A stretch of DNA of 64,000 nt, taken from contig NC_092582.1 in NCBI RefSeq assembly GCF_037975245.1, positions 23,884,577 to 23,948,576 on the forward strand. Reading direction: 5' to 3'. A program made the position numbers and the translations under genes. Below, in pieces: positions 1 to 12,092 of this stretch. Every line of letters begins with the position of its first letter. Positions within the stretch are counted from its first letter, which is position 1. The stretch comes from Apostichopus japonicus. Its lineage: Eukaryota > Echinodermata > Holothuroidea > Aspidochirotida > Stichopodidae. The notes beneath the pieces are model-generated. The model worked only from the letters and a program-made list of their open reading frames with translations, was not told where the DNA came from and ran no database searches.

Positions 1-741
1 CTATGTTACATTGTACTTTAATTAGAGAAGTAATAAGAAGATTTTAATAAAGAGTTAAACATTAGTGCAGTGGGCTGTGTGTTTAGATACACGTTTGGTG
101 TAACTCGTAGTGTTATAGAGGATAATTTTCATCCGATAACCAAATATGTCTGTAATATTAGACTCGGTATGTACCTGAATTGTTTGCTGTCCGTCCTGTA
201 TTTGCTTATTGTCCCACATATGATGAAGACACTTGTCTTGTTCCTATACCAACAGATGCTGGACAGGTAAATTTGTATTAAGTGAAATAGTGTAGGCTGG
301 TGGCACTTCCCTGTACAAGATTAAAATTACCCCCCCCCCCAGTTCCACTATTAAAGCTTTAAAACACCATGCACCTTCCCTATTGGTGAGTAAATGTGCA
401 GCCCCTCTAGAAGACATTGGTGCCCCAGCTGTTCCCCTGACAAAAAGGTCCTGACGACGCCACTGGTTATGACTCTTAGGAACTAAGAACTCTCCTGTAA
501 ACAGTGTATATTCCTGAAATTTCACAAACAAGTTTCGGCTTTGCTATTATACTAGAATCGTTCACATTCATATTTCTTACCCAATCAGTGTTCAGGTATT
601 ATCTAGCAAGTCCAAAACAGACATGGGACATGAATATTTTCAACTAGTTAATGAGTTTGATTTTTCCATAAACTAAACGGTTTTATTTCCAATTTCCTCG
701 TTTATTTTGTAAATTATAGTAAGGTTAAGTTTCTTTTATTA
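1..741. other. Non-coding, with transposon end at ~300-475
   Basis: No gene is visible. A poly-C run near 330 and a terminus-like end at about 452-466 (GACGACGCCACTGG) resemble the right ends of the hAT MITEs found later in the window, but no left partner or target duplication was found. The short ORFs here have no recognisable content. Confidence 0.35.
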
Positions 742-2452
742 CGTATATTGGCACATACAGTTAGAGGACAGGAAGTGTAGTTTATGTACCATATGGTTCA
801 TACAGTTAGAGGACAGATACTGGTATTATATAATGTATGTGTTCTTGAACATTAGAGGACATCAGTTGTCTGTATAATGTAAGTTATGTAGGCCTATTAA
901 GTATATTGGCACATACAGTTAGAGGACAGGAAGTGTAATTTATGTATTATATGGTACATACAGTCAGAGGACGGATACTGGTATTATAATGCATGTATTC
1001 TTGAACATTATAGGACATCAGGTGACTGTATAATGTAAGTTATGTAGGCCTATTAAGTATACTGACACATACAGTTATATTATAGGAAGTGTAATTTATG
1101 TGCCATATTGTACATACAGTACGAGTACAGTTACTGGTATTATAATGTATGTATTCTTGAACATTAGAGGACATCAGGTGTCTGTAAATGTAAGTTATGT
1201 AGGCCTATTAGGTATACTGGCACATACAGTTATATTATAGGACGTGTAATTTATGTACCATATATACAGTACGAGTACAGTTACTGGTATTATAATGTAT
1301 GTATTCTTGAACATTAGAGGACATCAGGTGACTGTATAATGTATGTTATGTAGGCATATTAAGTACACTGGCACATATACAGTTAGAGGACAGGAAGTGT
1401 AATTTATGTATTATATGGTACATACAGTCTGAGAACAGATACTGGTATTATAATGTATGTATTCTTGAACATTAGAGGACATCAGATGTCTGTATATGTA
1501 AGTTATGTAGGCCTATTAAGTATACTGGCACATACAGTTATATGACAGGAAGTGTAATTTATGTAGCATATGGTACATTCAGTCTGAGGACAGATACTGG
1601 TATTATAATGTATGTATTCTTGAACATTAGAGGACATCAGGTGTCTGTATAATGTAAGTTATGTAGGCCTATTAGATATACTGGCACATAGTTATATTAT
1701 AGGAAGTGTAATTTATGTACCCTATATGGTACATACAGTACGAGTACAGTTACTGGTGTTATAATGTATGTATTCTTGAACATTAGAGGACATCAGGTGA
1801 CTGTATAATGTAAGTTATGTAGGCCTATTAAGTATACCGACACATACAGTTAGAGGACAGGAAGTGTAATTTATGTACCATATGGTACATACAGTCAGAG
1901 GACAAATACTGGTATTATATAATGTATGTATTCTTGAACATTAGAGGACATCAGGTGACTGTATAATGTATGTTGTGTAGGCATATTAAGTACACTGGCA
2001 CATATACAGTTAGAGGACAGGAAGTGTAATTTATGTACCATATGGTACATACAGTCTGAGGACAGATACTGGTATTATAATGTATGTATTCTTGAACATT
2101 AGAGGACATCAGGTGTCTGTATATGTAAGTTATGTAGGCCTATTACCTGGCACATACAGTTATATTATAGGAAGTGTAATTTATGTAGCATATGGTACAT
2201 ACAGTACAAGTACAGTTACTGGTGTTATAATGTATGTATTCTTGAACATTAGAGGACATCAGGTGTCTGTATAATGTAAGTTATGTAGGCCTATTAGATA
2301 TACTGGCACATACAGTTATATTATAGGAAGTGTAATTTATGTATGGTACATACAGTCAGAGGACAAAAACTGGTATTATAATGTATGTATTCTTGAACAT
2401 TAGAGGACATCAGGTGACTGTATAATGTAAGTTATGTAAGCCTATTATATAC
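742..2452. repeat. Tandem array, ~151-158-bp unit, about 11 copies
   Basis: The landmark GGCCTATTA (or GGCATATTA) recurs at about 891, 1047, 1202, 1353, 1510, 1666, 1822, 1980, 2137, 2288 and 2438. This gives unit lengths of 151-158 bp. Each unit is itself three diverged ~50-bp blocks, each carrying a TAGAGGACA or CAGAGGACA core, so the array looks like a trimer that was then amplified. No coding function is seen; the 64-aa ORF at 2080 is a by-product of the repeat. Confidence 0.92.
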
Positions 2453-3762
2453 TACAAAGCATTCCTTCACAGCCGCACTCCTTCAACCGAGCTTAAATAC
2501 ACCATATTCAAAACAAGTTGGCAACCAGTATTCGCGAAGCAAAGAAATCTAACTTTACGAACACTTTCTGTGAATAAATGAATGACCTCAGGAAAGCTTG
2601 GGAAGCTATTCTCATTGGCGAAACGAAAGGATCCTGAGCAGGTTATTATGATAATGGAATTGAAAATGACCTTGAGGTCGCAAAGTACATCAATGATTTC
2701 ATCTTTAATGTTGATCAAACTCTTGATGACATGATGCAATAATTGAAATAGTAAACGAATAATGGAAAATGGCTGGGCATTTTAAACAATTGAAAAGAGC
2801 AAAGACATGTAAAGCGATAGCTGGATTTGGATCAGAGGTTTCGAATCCCGTTGTAACATTAACTTGCTTTGCTCTTTACTAAGATTTCATTTTGTGTTAC
2901 AGTGCTACCGATCCTAATTCATTTCTCATCTCATCTACCGGCAATACATATAGCTAATCAATAGCTAATTCAAAATTATTCAACTGATCATTAAACACAT
3001 CAAAAATAAATAACGACAGATTACTAACTTGACGATCTTGCCCACACATCAGCAGTAAGATAGTGTATTATGACTCATCTAACCACCTACGCAAATAATA
3101 AGTGGACTGTCACTACCTAGTCGGCATGTCAGCACTATAAGCATATTAGCAATGTCTCTCATCAAACATGATTATTGCATATTTTTTTGGTCAGTGCCCG
3201 AATCAATATCAACATATTACCGGGAAATATGTTCTTGTGGGAAGAGGGTACATGGGTGGGGAGGGGTGGGGTTGGAGTCCCGCGCCCCCAAATTCCCAAT
3301 GTCAATATGTATATTGTCATACGGCTACAACTCTAGCAACCTAGAAATTCACCAAAAGTTTGGTTGTTCCTGTCACCATGGCTACTAGTAAAAGTGTAAC
3401 ATTGCATCATGCATGGGATAGAAGGTCGAACAGGGGACACTTAGTATCATCCAATTAACACATATGAGTGAATTATAGTAAACAGGAAGCAGTGCTTGAC
3501 AGCATTATAGCGCATAGTAACACTAGCACATATCCAATTGTGGATGCATGTTATATCAGCACATTATACTCTTACAGTAATGTCAATGTAGGTCGCATCA
3601 TAAAGATACACATATCAGCTTGTTTTAGTTGAGTGCTTTATAAGTGCCATAATCAACTCTACTAACATGTTATTATTCAGCAGTTAAAATGACGTACAGT
3701 AGGATTTGCATAGGTAACAAAAATAATGGCTGAACATGTAGGCTCTAAAATTAAAAAAAAAA
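2453..3762. other. Intergenic, no gene recognised
   Basis: This stretch separates the two tandem arrays. The short ORFs on either strand (around 2467-2739 and 3152-3388) have no family resemblance or splice context. Nothing else was supported. Confidence 0.5.
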
Positions 3763-6195
3763 TGTAATGTAGCATGTAAGGGTTGCTACACTTGATATAG
3801 GAGAACAAAGCTATAGCAACTACTAATGCAGAATATTAGGGTTGCTACAATTGGGACAGGGTAACTAAACTATAGCAACTACTAATGTAGCATGTTAGGG
3901 TTGATACACTTGGTACAGGGGAACAAAACTATAGCAACTACTAATGTAGCATATTAGGGTTGCTACATTTGATACAGGAGAGCAAAGCTATAGCAACTAC
4001 TAATGCAGAATATTAGGATTGATACACTTGGTACAGGGGAACAAAACTATAGCAACTACTAATGTAGCATATTAGGGTTGATACACTTGGTACAGGGGAA
4101 CAAAACTATAGCAACTACTAATGTAGCATTATAGGGTTGATACACTTGGTACAGGGGAACAAAACTATAGCAACTACTAATGTAGCATATTAGGGTTGAT
4201 ACACTTGGTACAGGGGAACAAAACTATAGCAACTACTAATGTAGCATATTAGGGTTGCTACATTTGATACAGGAGAACAAAGCTATAGCAACTACTAATG
4301 CAGAATATTAGGATTGATACACTTGGTACAGGGGAACAAAACTATAGCAACTACTAATGTAGCATATTAGGGTTGATACACTTGGTACAGGGGAACAAAA
4401 CTATAGCAACTACTAATGTAGCATTATAGGGTTGATACACTTGGTACAGGGGAACAAAACTATAGCAACTACTAATGTAGCATATTAGGGTTGATACACT
4501 TGGTACAGGGGAACAAAACTATAGCAACTACTAATGTAGCATATTAGGGTTGATACACTTGGTACAGGGGATCAAAACTATAGCAACTACTAATGTAGCA
4601 TGTTAGGGTTGATACACTTCGTACAGGGTAACAAAACTATAGCAACTACTAATGTAGCATATTAGGGTTGATACACTTGATACAGGGGAACAAAACTATA
4701 GTAACTACTAATGTAGCATATTAGGGTTGATACACTTGGTACAGGGTAACAAAACTATAGCAACTACTAATGTAGCATATTAGGGTTGATACACTTGGTA
4801 CAGGGTAACAAAACTATAGCAACTACTAATGTAGCATATTAGGGTTGATACACTTGGTACAGGGTAACAAAACTATAGCAACTACTAATGTAGCATATTA
4901 GGGTTGATACACTTGATACAGGGGAACAAAACTATAGCAACTACTAATGTAGCATATTAGGGTTGATACACTTGATACAGGGTAACAAAACTATAGCAAC
5001 TACTAATGTAGCATATTAGGGTTGATACACTTGATACAGGGGAACAAAACTATAGCAACTACTAATGTAGCATATTAGGGTTGATACACTTCGTACAGGG
5101 TAACAAAACTATAGCAACTACTAATGTAGCATGTTAGGGTTGATACACTTGGTACAGGGGAACAAAACTATAGCAACTACTAATGTAGCATGTTAGGGTT
5201 GATACACTTGGTACAGGGGAACAAAACTATAGCAACTACTAATGTAGCATGTTAGGGTTGATACACTTGGTACAGGGGAACAAAACTATAGCAACTACTA
5301 ATGTAGCATATTAGGGTTGATACACTTGGTACAGGGGAACAAAACTATAGCAACTACTAATGTAGCATATTAGGGTTGATACACTTGGGACAGGGGAACA
5401 AAACTATAGCAACTACTAATGTAGCATGTTAGGGTTGATACACTTGGGACAGGGGAACAAAACTATAGCAACTACTAATGTAGCATGTTAGGGTTGATAC
5501 ACTTCGTACAGGGTAACAAAACTATAGCAACTACTAATGTAGCATATTAGGGTTGATACACTTGATACAGGGGAACAAAACTATAGCAACTACTAATGTA
5601 GCATATTAGGGTTGATACACTTGGTACAGGGGAACTAAACTATAGCAACTACTAATGTAGCATATTAGGGTTGATACACTTGGTACAGGGGAACAAAACT
5701 ATAGCAACTACTAATGTAGCATGTTAGGGTTAATACACTTGGTACAGGGGAACAAAACTATAGCAACTACTAATGTAGCATATTAGGGTTGATACACTTG
5801 GTACAGGGGAACAAAACTATAGCAACTACTAATGTAGCATATTAGGGTTGATACACTTGGTACAGGGGAACAAAACTATAGCAACTACTAATGTAGCATG
5901 TTAGGGTTGATACACTTGGTACAGGGGAACAAAACTATAGCAACTACTAATGTAGCATATTAGGGTTGATACACTTGGTACAGGGTAACAAAACTATAGC
6001 AACTACTAATGTAGCATATTAGGGTTGATACACTTGGTACAGGGGAACAAAACTTTAACATCTCATAATGTAGCATATTAGGGTTGCTACACTTCGCGCA
6101 GGGGAACAAAACTATATCAACTAGTAAGGTAATATTTTATCGTTGCTAAACTTGATACAGGGGAACAGAACTATAGCAACTACTAATAAAGAATA
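3763..6195. repeat. 59-bp satellite-like tandem array, about 41 copies
   Basis: The unit contains ACTATAGCAACTACTAATGT and GGGTTGATACACTTGGTACA and repeats every 59 bp. The outermost copies are the most diverged, as expected where unequal exchange works least. Variants include AGAATATTAGGATTGAT and GCATTATAGGG. A five-unit block with the same variant order occurs twice in tandem (about 3951 and 4246, offset 295 bp), which is recent higher-order duplication. Every unit is stopped in frame, so it is not coding. Confidence 0.95.
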
Positions 6196-7208
6196 TAGGA
6201 TGATTGCTATATTTGGTTACAGTATTTCAACACTTTTATCCTTTTCCTTTGTCAAGTATTCTTTCGTTTGTTTTACTTTTTTTTTTATAAACTCCTATGT
6301 TTTCCATCCCTCTCTTTATATTGCTTTTCTTTCTCTTTGCTACCATTTCAGTGAAGTGGATTTGCATGCATGCCTTTTGAGCTCTACTCCACTTTCTGTT
6401 TTGATACTTTTTCCATCGTTCCAACACATTGTTAAACTTACAGCGGTTAAAATAGAAAATGAAACCGCATTCAATCAGTTTAGAACTTGTTTGGATTTTT
6501 CCGGCAAAGGAAACGCCCGTGCTATGATGATATTGTGTAAGTTATATATATCCATATATATCGCGTGTTTCAGGACAATATCTTTTCCGGGTTTGTGCTC
6601 TTCACTAAACTATATGTGCTGCATTATGACACACACTCTCAAAAACAACTTCAGCGATGAAGCTGTGTGCAGAAATCCATAGTGATTATTATACACCACG
6701 GAGCCGTCTTTACTTTATTTTATGAGAAGATTGGATCAGGCAAATTGAAGTGTACGTACAAACTGACTAAAGTTACTTATAACTGCATGTTTAGGCCCAG
6801 TTATAATTAAATATCAACTCGATCCAATTAGCGCTCAACGTTGTGTATACTATATGATTTGCCTAGATGTAGGATATAGAATAAAGCTAGTTATAGTAGT
6901 ACTTAACCTCTCTGTCGTTACAGACCAGTCTAGCAGGCTACAACTCATTTTGTTTTATTGCAGAGTAATAACATAGCGTCAGAGTTGTTAACATTAACGT
7001 TTTTCCTTCAGCTCAAACACATTGATTTTTTCGCACTACGTCACTGCCGTAACTTTGTAGGCCTATATCAATTATTAAGACTGTTTGGGGCAAAGAGTAG
7101 CTATTTGCGATCCTTAAATTCTTATATAGAACATTATCTGAGGAAGTAAAGCCCATTATAATATGAAGGTAGGGTACTATTAAATTCCACTTAGTAGCAT
7201 GGTGGGCT
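6196..7208. other. Intergenic, no gene recognised
   Basis: A 179-aa ORF runs from the last array unit (6143) to 6682. Its composition is low-complexity (Phe/Ser/Ile rich), it starts inside the satellite, and it shows no motif, so it is treated as chance. Nothing else is supported. Confidence 0.45.
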
Positions 7209-7790
7209 CATAATTGACGCACTTAAGGATTTGATCAAAGATGTCTGTCAAGGAAAACTCCAAATTACTCAACTGTATGTGTTTTTCACATGTGTAGTTC
7301 CTCAGAAATGTTATGATCTCAAAATATTTAAGGTTCAGTGCTTATGCACCGTACAATTGAGCAGAATTTGGCCACAAAATGTCTGCTGTGTCAAGGTCTT
7401 TCATACCCCTAAATTGACACATTCGTCAATTAACTATTAACTGAAGTGTAGGCCTAAGTATACATCAATTGACTTTGGATGCTGTTTGCCTATGCTCTGA
7501 ACCTCTAAGCTCAGACAGGTCAGGTCCGGGAGAGTAGTGGTATGATACATATAGAGGTAATGTTGGTTATTTTTAGGGAGTAAGATTTCCAAATGTCCAA
7601 AAACCGTGCAAAACTTGGTGGAGGGTGTTAAAAGCTTAAAAAATACCACAATTTGGTCAGCAAATAGCTGAAATGGATTTAAACACATGAAATATGTAAT
7701 TCTGCTTGACTGCAAAAAGTTTAGGTGGCCTGCTGTATCTTTGCTAGTAATAATTGAAGGTGCGTCAATTACGGGGGTGCGTCAATTATG
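7209..7790. mobile_element. MITE-like TIR element, 582 bp
   Basis: The left end reads CATAATTGACGCAC (7209-7222) and the right end is its exact reverse complement (7777-7790). A second GGTGCGTCAATTA lies just inside the right end at 7759. There is no coding capacity. No convincing target duplication was found, so the superfamily is unassigned and the exact limits are tentative. Confidence 0.6.
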
Positions 7791-9989
7791 AAGCCTTTAC
7801 TATACTGGTTCTTGTCAAAATCACAGTCACTATGGTAGCATACGCCCATTAAAAGCCCCATTGACTGACACACTAAATCACAAAAGTAATGTGGTCTCTA
7901 AGTCTAGATAGAAGTTTTCACTAGCTAAACGCTACCCATCACCGGATAGCTGACAAAATGGCACCATCAATTTTCCGTATCATGACCGTGTAGATTTTTT
8001 GCTATCGAAGCCAGAAGTTTTCGTCACTTGTAAACAAACCTCTTCACTCAGTGGTAAACAAATTTCCTACGCTGCTCCTGGGAGGCCTAAAGGGGTCTAA
8101 AATGCCTCAATTGACCCAATTTTCTCACCACATGTACTTCCATACATGCTCTTCAACATGCAAGCCACAAAAGACTAGATAACAGGTCACAAAAGATGTT
8201 CTCCTGCTGCTTTTTGGCACTTTTCCTAAAGGAGAACAATCGAGCGAATTGATATAGACTCTAATAGGAGTATGCCACCCTATGCATTGGTGTGCCCAAA
8301 ATCCTTAGTGCATGTATAGCTCTGTACAATCTCGTGAAGCATATAGCATATGTATATGAAATAGGTACGTGATCTAACACTGTAGCTATACCTACCCGTA
8401 CTTATACTGTACGTCCGTCAGTTTCACCCGAGTCCCGTGATTGCGTACTAGAGAAATCGTTGCTGAATAAGGAAGTTTATCTCGAAAGTAGTCTACCATT
8501 GTAACATATAGGCTAAGGCTGTATACATATATTGTAACTTTACATGTACAACTATAGTATGGTGAAACTATAGGGGCAAATAAAATTGTGTTTCCCATTG
8601 TGTTATAACTGAAAAACTTTAAGTTAAATTTTAAATGAGAGATGATAGCAAAATGGTTCTGCTGAAAATACCTGATATCACTTGTAAATATGCACAACAA
8701 ATTAAGACGTTTCAATGTTGAGCGAGAGATACAGTATAAGACAAATGAAGATTCAGATACAGCTTCCCTGCAGAGCTTGATATTTATGGCAGCCATTCTT
8801 GTTCGAATAGTATACTCATATCAAATACAAAACATAAGAGGGTATTGCTGATGCTACAAATTGCCTTGGTGTTCGCTTTGGAGAGATCTGCCTCATTGCA
8901 CCATTTACGTAAGACTATTCCTATATTCCGGTAAAACACAACTGCTGTGAATTGTTTGCATATATTTGGCTTAAAACCACAACCTGATATTTTGATAAGT
9001 GGAGATACACATTGTCAATAATTTGTGATGTTTTTTGCTGACATGTGTCAACTTGAGCAAAATTAGTGATGTTATTATGGCAACATTTCCTCCCTTCCTC
9101 CCCTCCTCCCTTCCTCCTGAAGCGAACTGCGTATGGCGGGGGAAATTACCAGATTTAGGGTCCTTCCCTTCGAACTCACAAGTTATCAATGAGGATGCAA
9201 GAGTGTTCTTGCGTTGAAACAACGGCTGACAATTTATTACAAACTCTACAATATGATAAATGAAAATATGCAAATGAAGAAATGGCTTCATATAATAAAT
9301 GGCTCTTTACTCCTAATAAACTGGGGGAAAACCTATACTCATTCTATGTAAAATGCACAGAACCTATGCTCAATCTGTGACATACCAATAACAGAACTCT
9401 ATCTGTACCATAAACACTCAAGCTACGAAATACCAATCTCGCAATAACTGTACAAAGTGTAAAATAAACAATGTAAAATGAACATTATGAAATAATCTGC
9501 ATAAATAATATTAAACGTTTACCAACAGGCGAGGAATTTTGACACCTTCGTAATGGTCAGCCTAGGGCAACACATGCCAGCTGCAACACATTATAGGCCT
9601 TTTCACCTAAACTGTTCCTAGACAGCAGGAATTTTCACCTCCTGAACCCACAAACTCTCAAGAGACTTGGCACTCTATAGCTGTCCATAAAGGCTAAGAT
9701 TAAAGGACAGCTCTGAGACAACTCTATAAGTAACAACAGTAAAACAACAATGTTCAAGATACAAAATACGAATACGTACACTCTTTACACTGCGAGCAGT
9801 ACAATACTAAAATAAAGTCACAATAAATAATCTTACTCAACTGAACTGTCAACAATTAGTACAATACAATACACTTGACTGTCAATTACTACAGTATAAT
9901 ACACATAACTGTTAATAACTTTCTGTAACTTAAACCCAACCTAACCGGTACTGTCACTCTACAGTATAAAAGTATGCAATACTACTAGC
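7791..9989. other. Non-coding stretch, nothing assigned
   Basis: About 2.2 kb without a supported gene. ORFs of 60-134 aa (8392-8796 and 8971-9291 on the minus strand, 9035-9217 on the plus) lack motifs and exon-like borders. A short pyrimidine-rich CCCTTCCTCC tract lies near 9090, and simple ACAATAC words recur near 9850-9900. Confidence 0.45.
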
Positions 9990-11145
9990 TGGTCACACTA
10001 ATTAGCGTCAACAGGCCGATTTCACGACAACTCACGACAACTCAAGACAACTCAAGACAACAAGTTTAAAATACCATCAAATACAATTGATGTTATCAGA
10101 GTATATCTGGAAACACGTTTAAAACTGACTGGAACCAGCGTGCATACATATTTTTCACGGGAAAAAATGTTTTTGTCGTAAAAATCGCCAACTTTTTCCT
10201 AACGTTGAATTGGACGACGTGATGCTATTGCGCTTGCACAATGACATCGGACCGATCCATTATAATATGGGTGGGTTTGTGCTAGGTTTGGGAACTGCCT
10301 TGTGTACAGTGTCGGTAAGGTGGGTTGACATAGTAATAAAGCACCAAAGTATGGTGAATGAACTCCAAATCAAATTATTTAATGTTTTAAAAATAATGAA
10401 TATTTCTTATTGTTTTTCCATTGTAATTTACATATGTGATTATCAACTTTACATATATGATTATCAACTTTACAGAGTCTTGCTTACTATCATTTTGCCT
10501 GGTTTTATTATTCTCTCCGTCAAATCATTGAATGTTTTTAAAAATAATGAATATTTCTTTATGTTTTTCTATTGTAATTTACATATGTTATTATTAATTT
10601 TACAGTCTTGCTTACTATCATTTTGCCTGGTTTTTTTATTCTCTTCGTCAAATCATTGAATGTTTTTAAAATAATGAATATTTCTTATTGTTTTTCCATT
10701 GTAATTTACATATGTTATTATCAACTTTACAGAGTCTTGCTAACTATTATTTTGTCTGGTTTTATGATTCTCTCTGTGTATTTTATTCTGTATAAGTGTT
10801 TGCTTATTTTACATTTGACAACTTGTAAAGACATTGACACGAGTGTTTGAGCACCTGGTTCTCGACTTAACAATTGCGCTTATCTGTAGTGTAATGGTGC
10901 GGTCCAATGTCATTGCGCAAGCGCACTAGCATCACGTCGTCCAATTCAACGTTAGGAAAAAGTTGGCGATTTTTACGACAAAACCATTTTTTTCCCGTGA
11001 AAAATATGTATGCACGCTGGTTCCAGTCAGTTTTAAACGTGTTTCCAGATATACTCTGATAACATCAATTGTATTTGATGGTATTTTTAACTTGTTGTCT
11101 TGAGTTGTCGTGAAATCGGCCTGTTGACGCTAATTAGTGTGACCC
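9990..11145. mobile_element. Long-TIR (foldback/MULE-like) element with 8-bp target duplication
   Basis: The two ends are long inverted repeats of roughly 270 bp: left about 9991-10265, right about 10870-11144. Outer ends read GGTCACACTAATTAGCG and CGCTAATTAGTGTGACC. The flanks carry the 8-bp direct repeat CTACTAGC (9982-9989 and 11146-11153). The left arm alone has an expanded ACGACAACTC short tandem run (about 10022-10055). No transposase is encoded. Long arms plus an 8-bp duplication fit foldback or Mutator-like non-autonomous elements; hAT is the alternative. Confidence 0.85.
10378..10775. repeat. ~127-bp tandem repeat between the TIR arms
   Basis: The word ATAATGAATATTTCTT recurs at 10393, 10544 and 10671. 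The first unit is about 24 bp longer because TACATATATGATTATCAACT is duplicated inside it. The array fills the loop between the element arms, and its AT-rich open frames explain the 149-aa and 80-aa ORFs here. Confidence 0.85.
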
Positions 11146-12025
11146 CTACTAGCACCCATGTGCTTAACAATACACAACCACTAATCTACACAGTGTACAC
11201 AACACACGCTATAAGCCCATAGGACCGAGGTCCAAATACACAACCTAACGAATGTACTTTACACAGTGAAGTACAACCTAGCCAGAGGGGCAACAATTAC
11301 AACTAGGATTCAATTAAATAACAATAAGGGTACGTACGGCAGTATAAAAACAATAATACTATGTATTCTTAATCTCTTACTATACTGAAGTCAACTCGCT
11401 CGCGATAAAGAAGATGACTCTACGCTCGCGTAAAGGAAGCTCGCGGACATCGAGAATCCATCAAAGCTAGCTTGCTATATACTGTAGTAGGTCCGCCATC
11501 TTTGAAACCAGTGGCTTCGGGCCAGAAGCCGAATCATCGAAAACCTGAGGCATCCTGCCTCTACGAAGGGTGACATCTCCTCACGGACTCCAGATAGTAA
11601 AGATATATAAATCTGGGCTATTGACGACCCAAGATTAAATAAAATTAACAAATTACGAAAGGGATAACGAGGCGAACCCTGGAGCTCTGAACTGAAGAAA
11701 CTACACATGCAAACAACTAATGCTAAAACTGACTGTTACGGTATATTACGTAATACATGCAAATACTGAACGGGTGCACCCAACAAAATTTCACTTCACT
11801 ACAATAGCAAGTCAAACGATAAGTTTGCAGTACTTTTACACAAAAACACAACACAAAAACACAATCCATGGAAAATTCTGACGATGGATTGTTGAGTCGA
11901 GTGTGGTTTTTAAAGACAATATCGTGTTTTGATAAAGTGAATGTAACAAGCTGATGTTTCTAAAATGTTTAGTTGTAAATGATACCGTGATGTCAGAAAG
12001 TAACAGTTTCAGTTTTGTTCTACAG
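11146..12025. other. Upstream flank of the NLR gene
   Basis: Non-coding flank between the TIR element and the first coding exon. The end of this interval (about 12005-12025) is pyrimidine-rich and ends in TTGTTCTACAG, a good splice acceptor six bases before the ATG, so a non-coding 5' exon probably lies further upstream. No promoter could be placed. Confidence 0.45.
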
Positions 12026-12031
12026 GTCAAT

Positions 12032-12092
12032 ATGGCACAGGCGGACCCCTCTCAAAGCACTGGGAGAGACACAGGGACAAACCCTGCAGACG
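12032..12092 (+). CDS. NLR exon 1 (start exon)
   Basis: The ATG at 12032 opens a 20-codon leader (MAQADPSQSTGRDTG..., Ser/Thr/Asp rich, probably disordered) plus one base, ending at the donor G|GTAAGA. The phase-1 end joins the DED exon to make an Asp codon. An acceptor-like TTCTACAG ends at 12025, so the exon probably begins at 12026 with a short 5' UTR. It is too short to stand out as an ORF, and its support is the ATG, the strong donor and the correct phase. Another start in an upstream exon cannot be excluded. Confidence 0.65.

Noticed and set aside
2835-2865. B-box-like GGTTTCGAATCCC suggesting a tRNA
   Set aside because: No A box, cloverleaf or acceptor stem around it.
3763-6195. Regularly spaced repeat resembling a CRISPR array
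   Set aside because: Units are contiguous with no unique spacers, in eukaryotic DNA; ordinary tandem satellite.
6143-6682. 179-aa ORF
   Set aside because: Starts in the last satellite unit, low-complexity composition, no motif and no exon borders.
10210-10850. 149-aa and 80-aa ORFs
   Set aside because: Span the arm and loop repeat of a TIR element; AT-rich chance frames.
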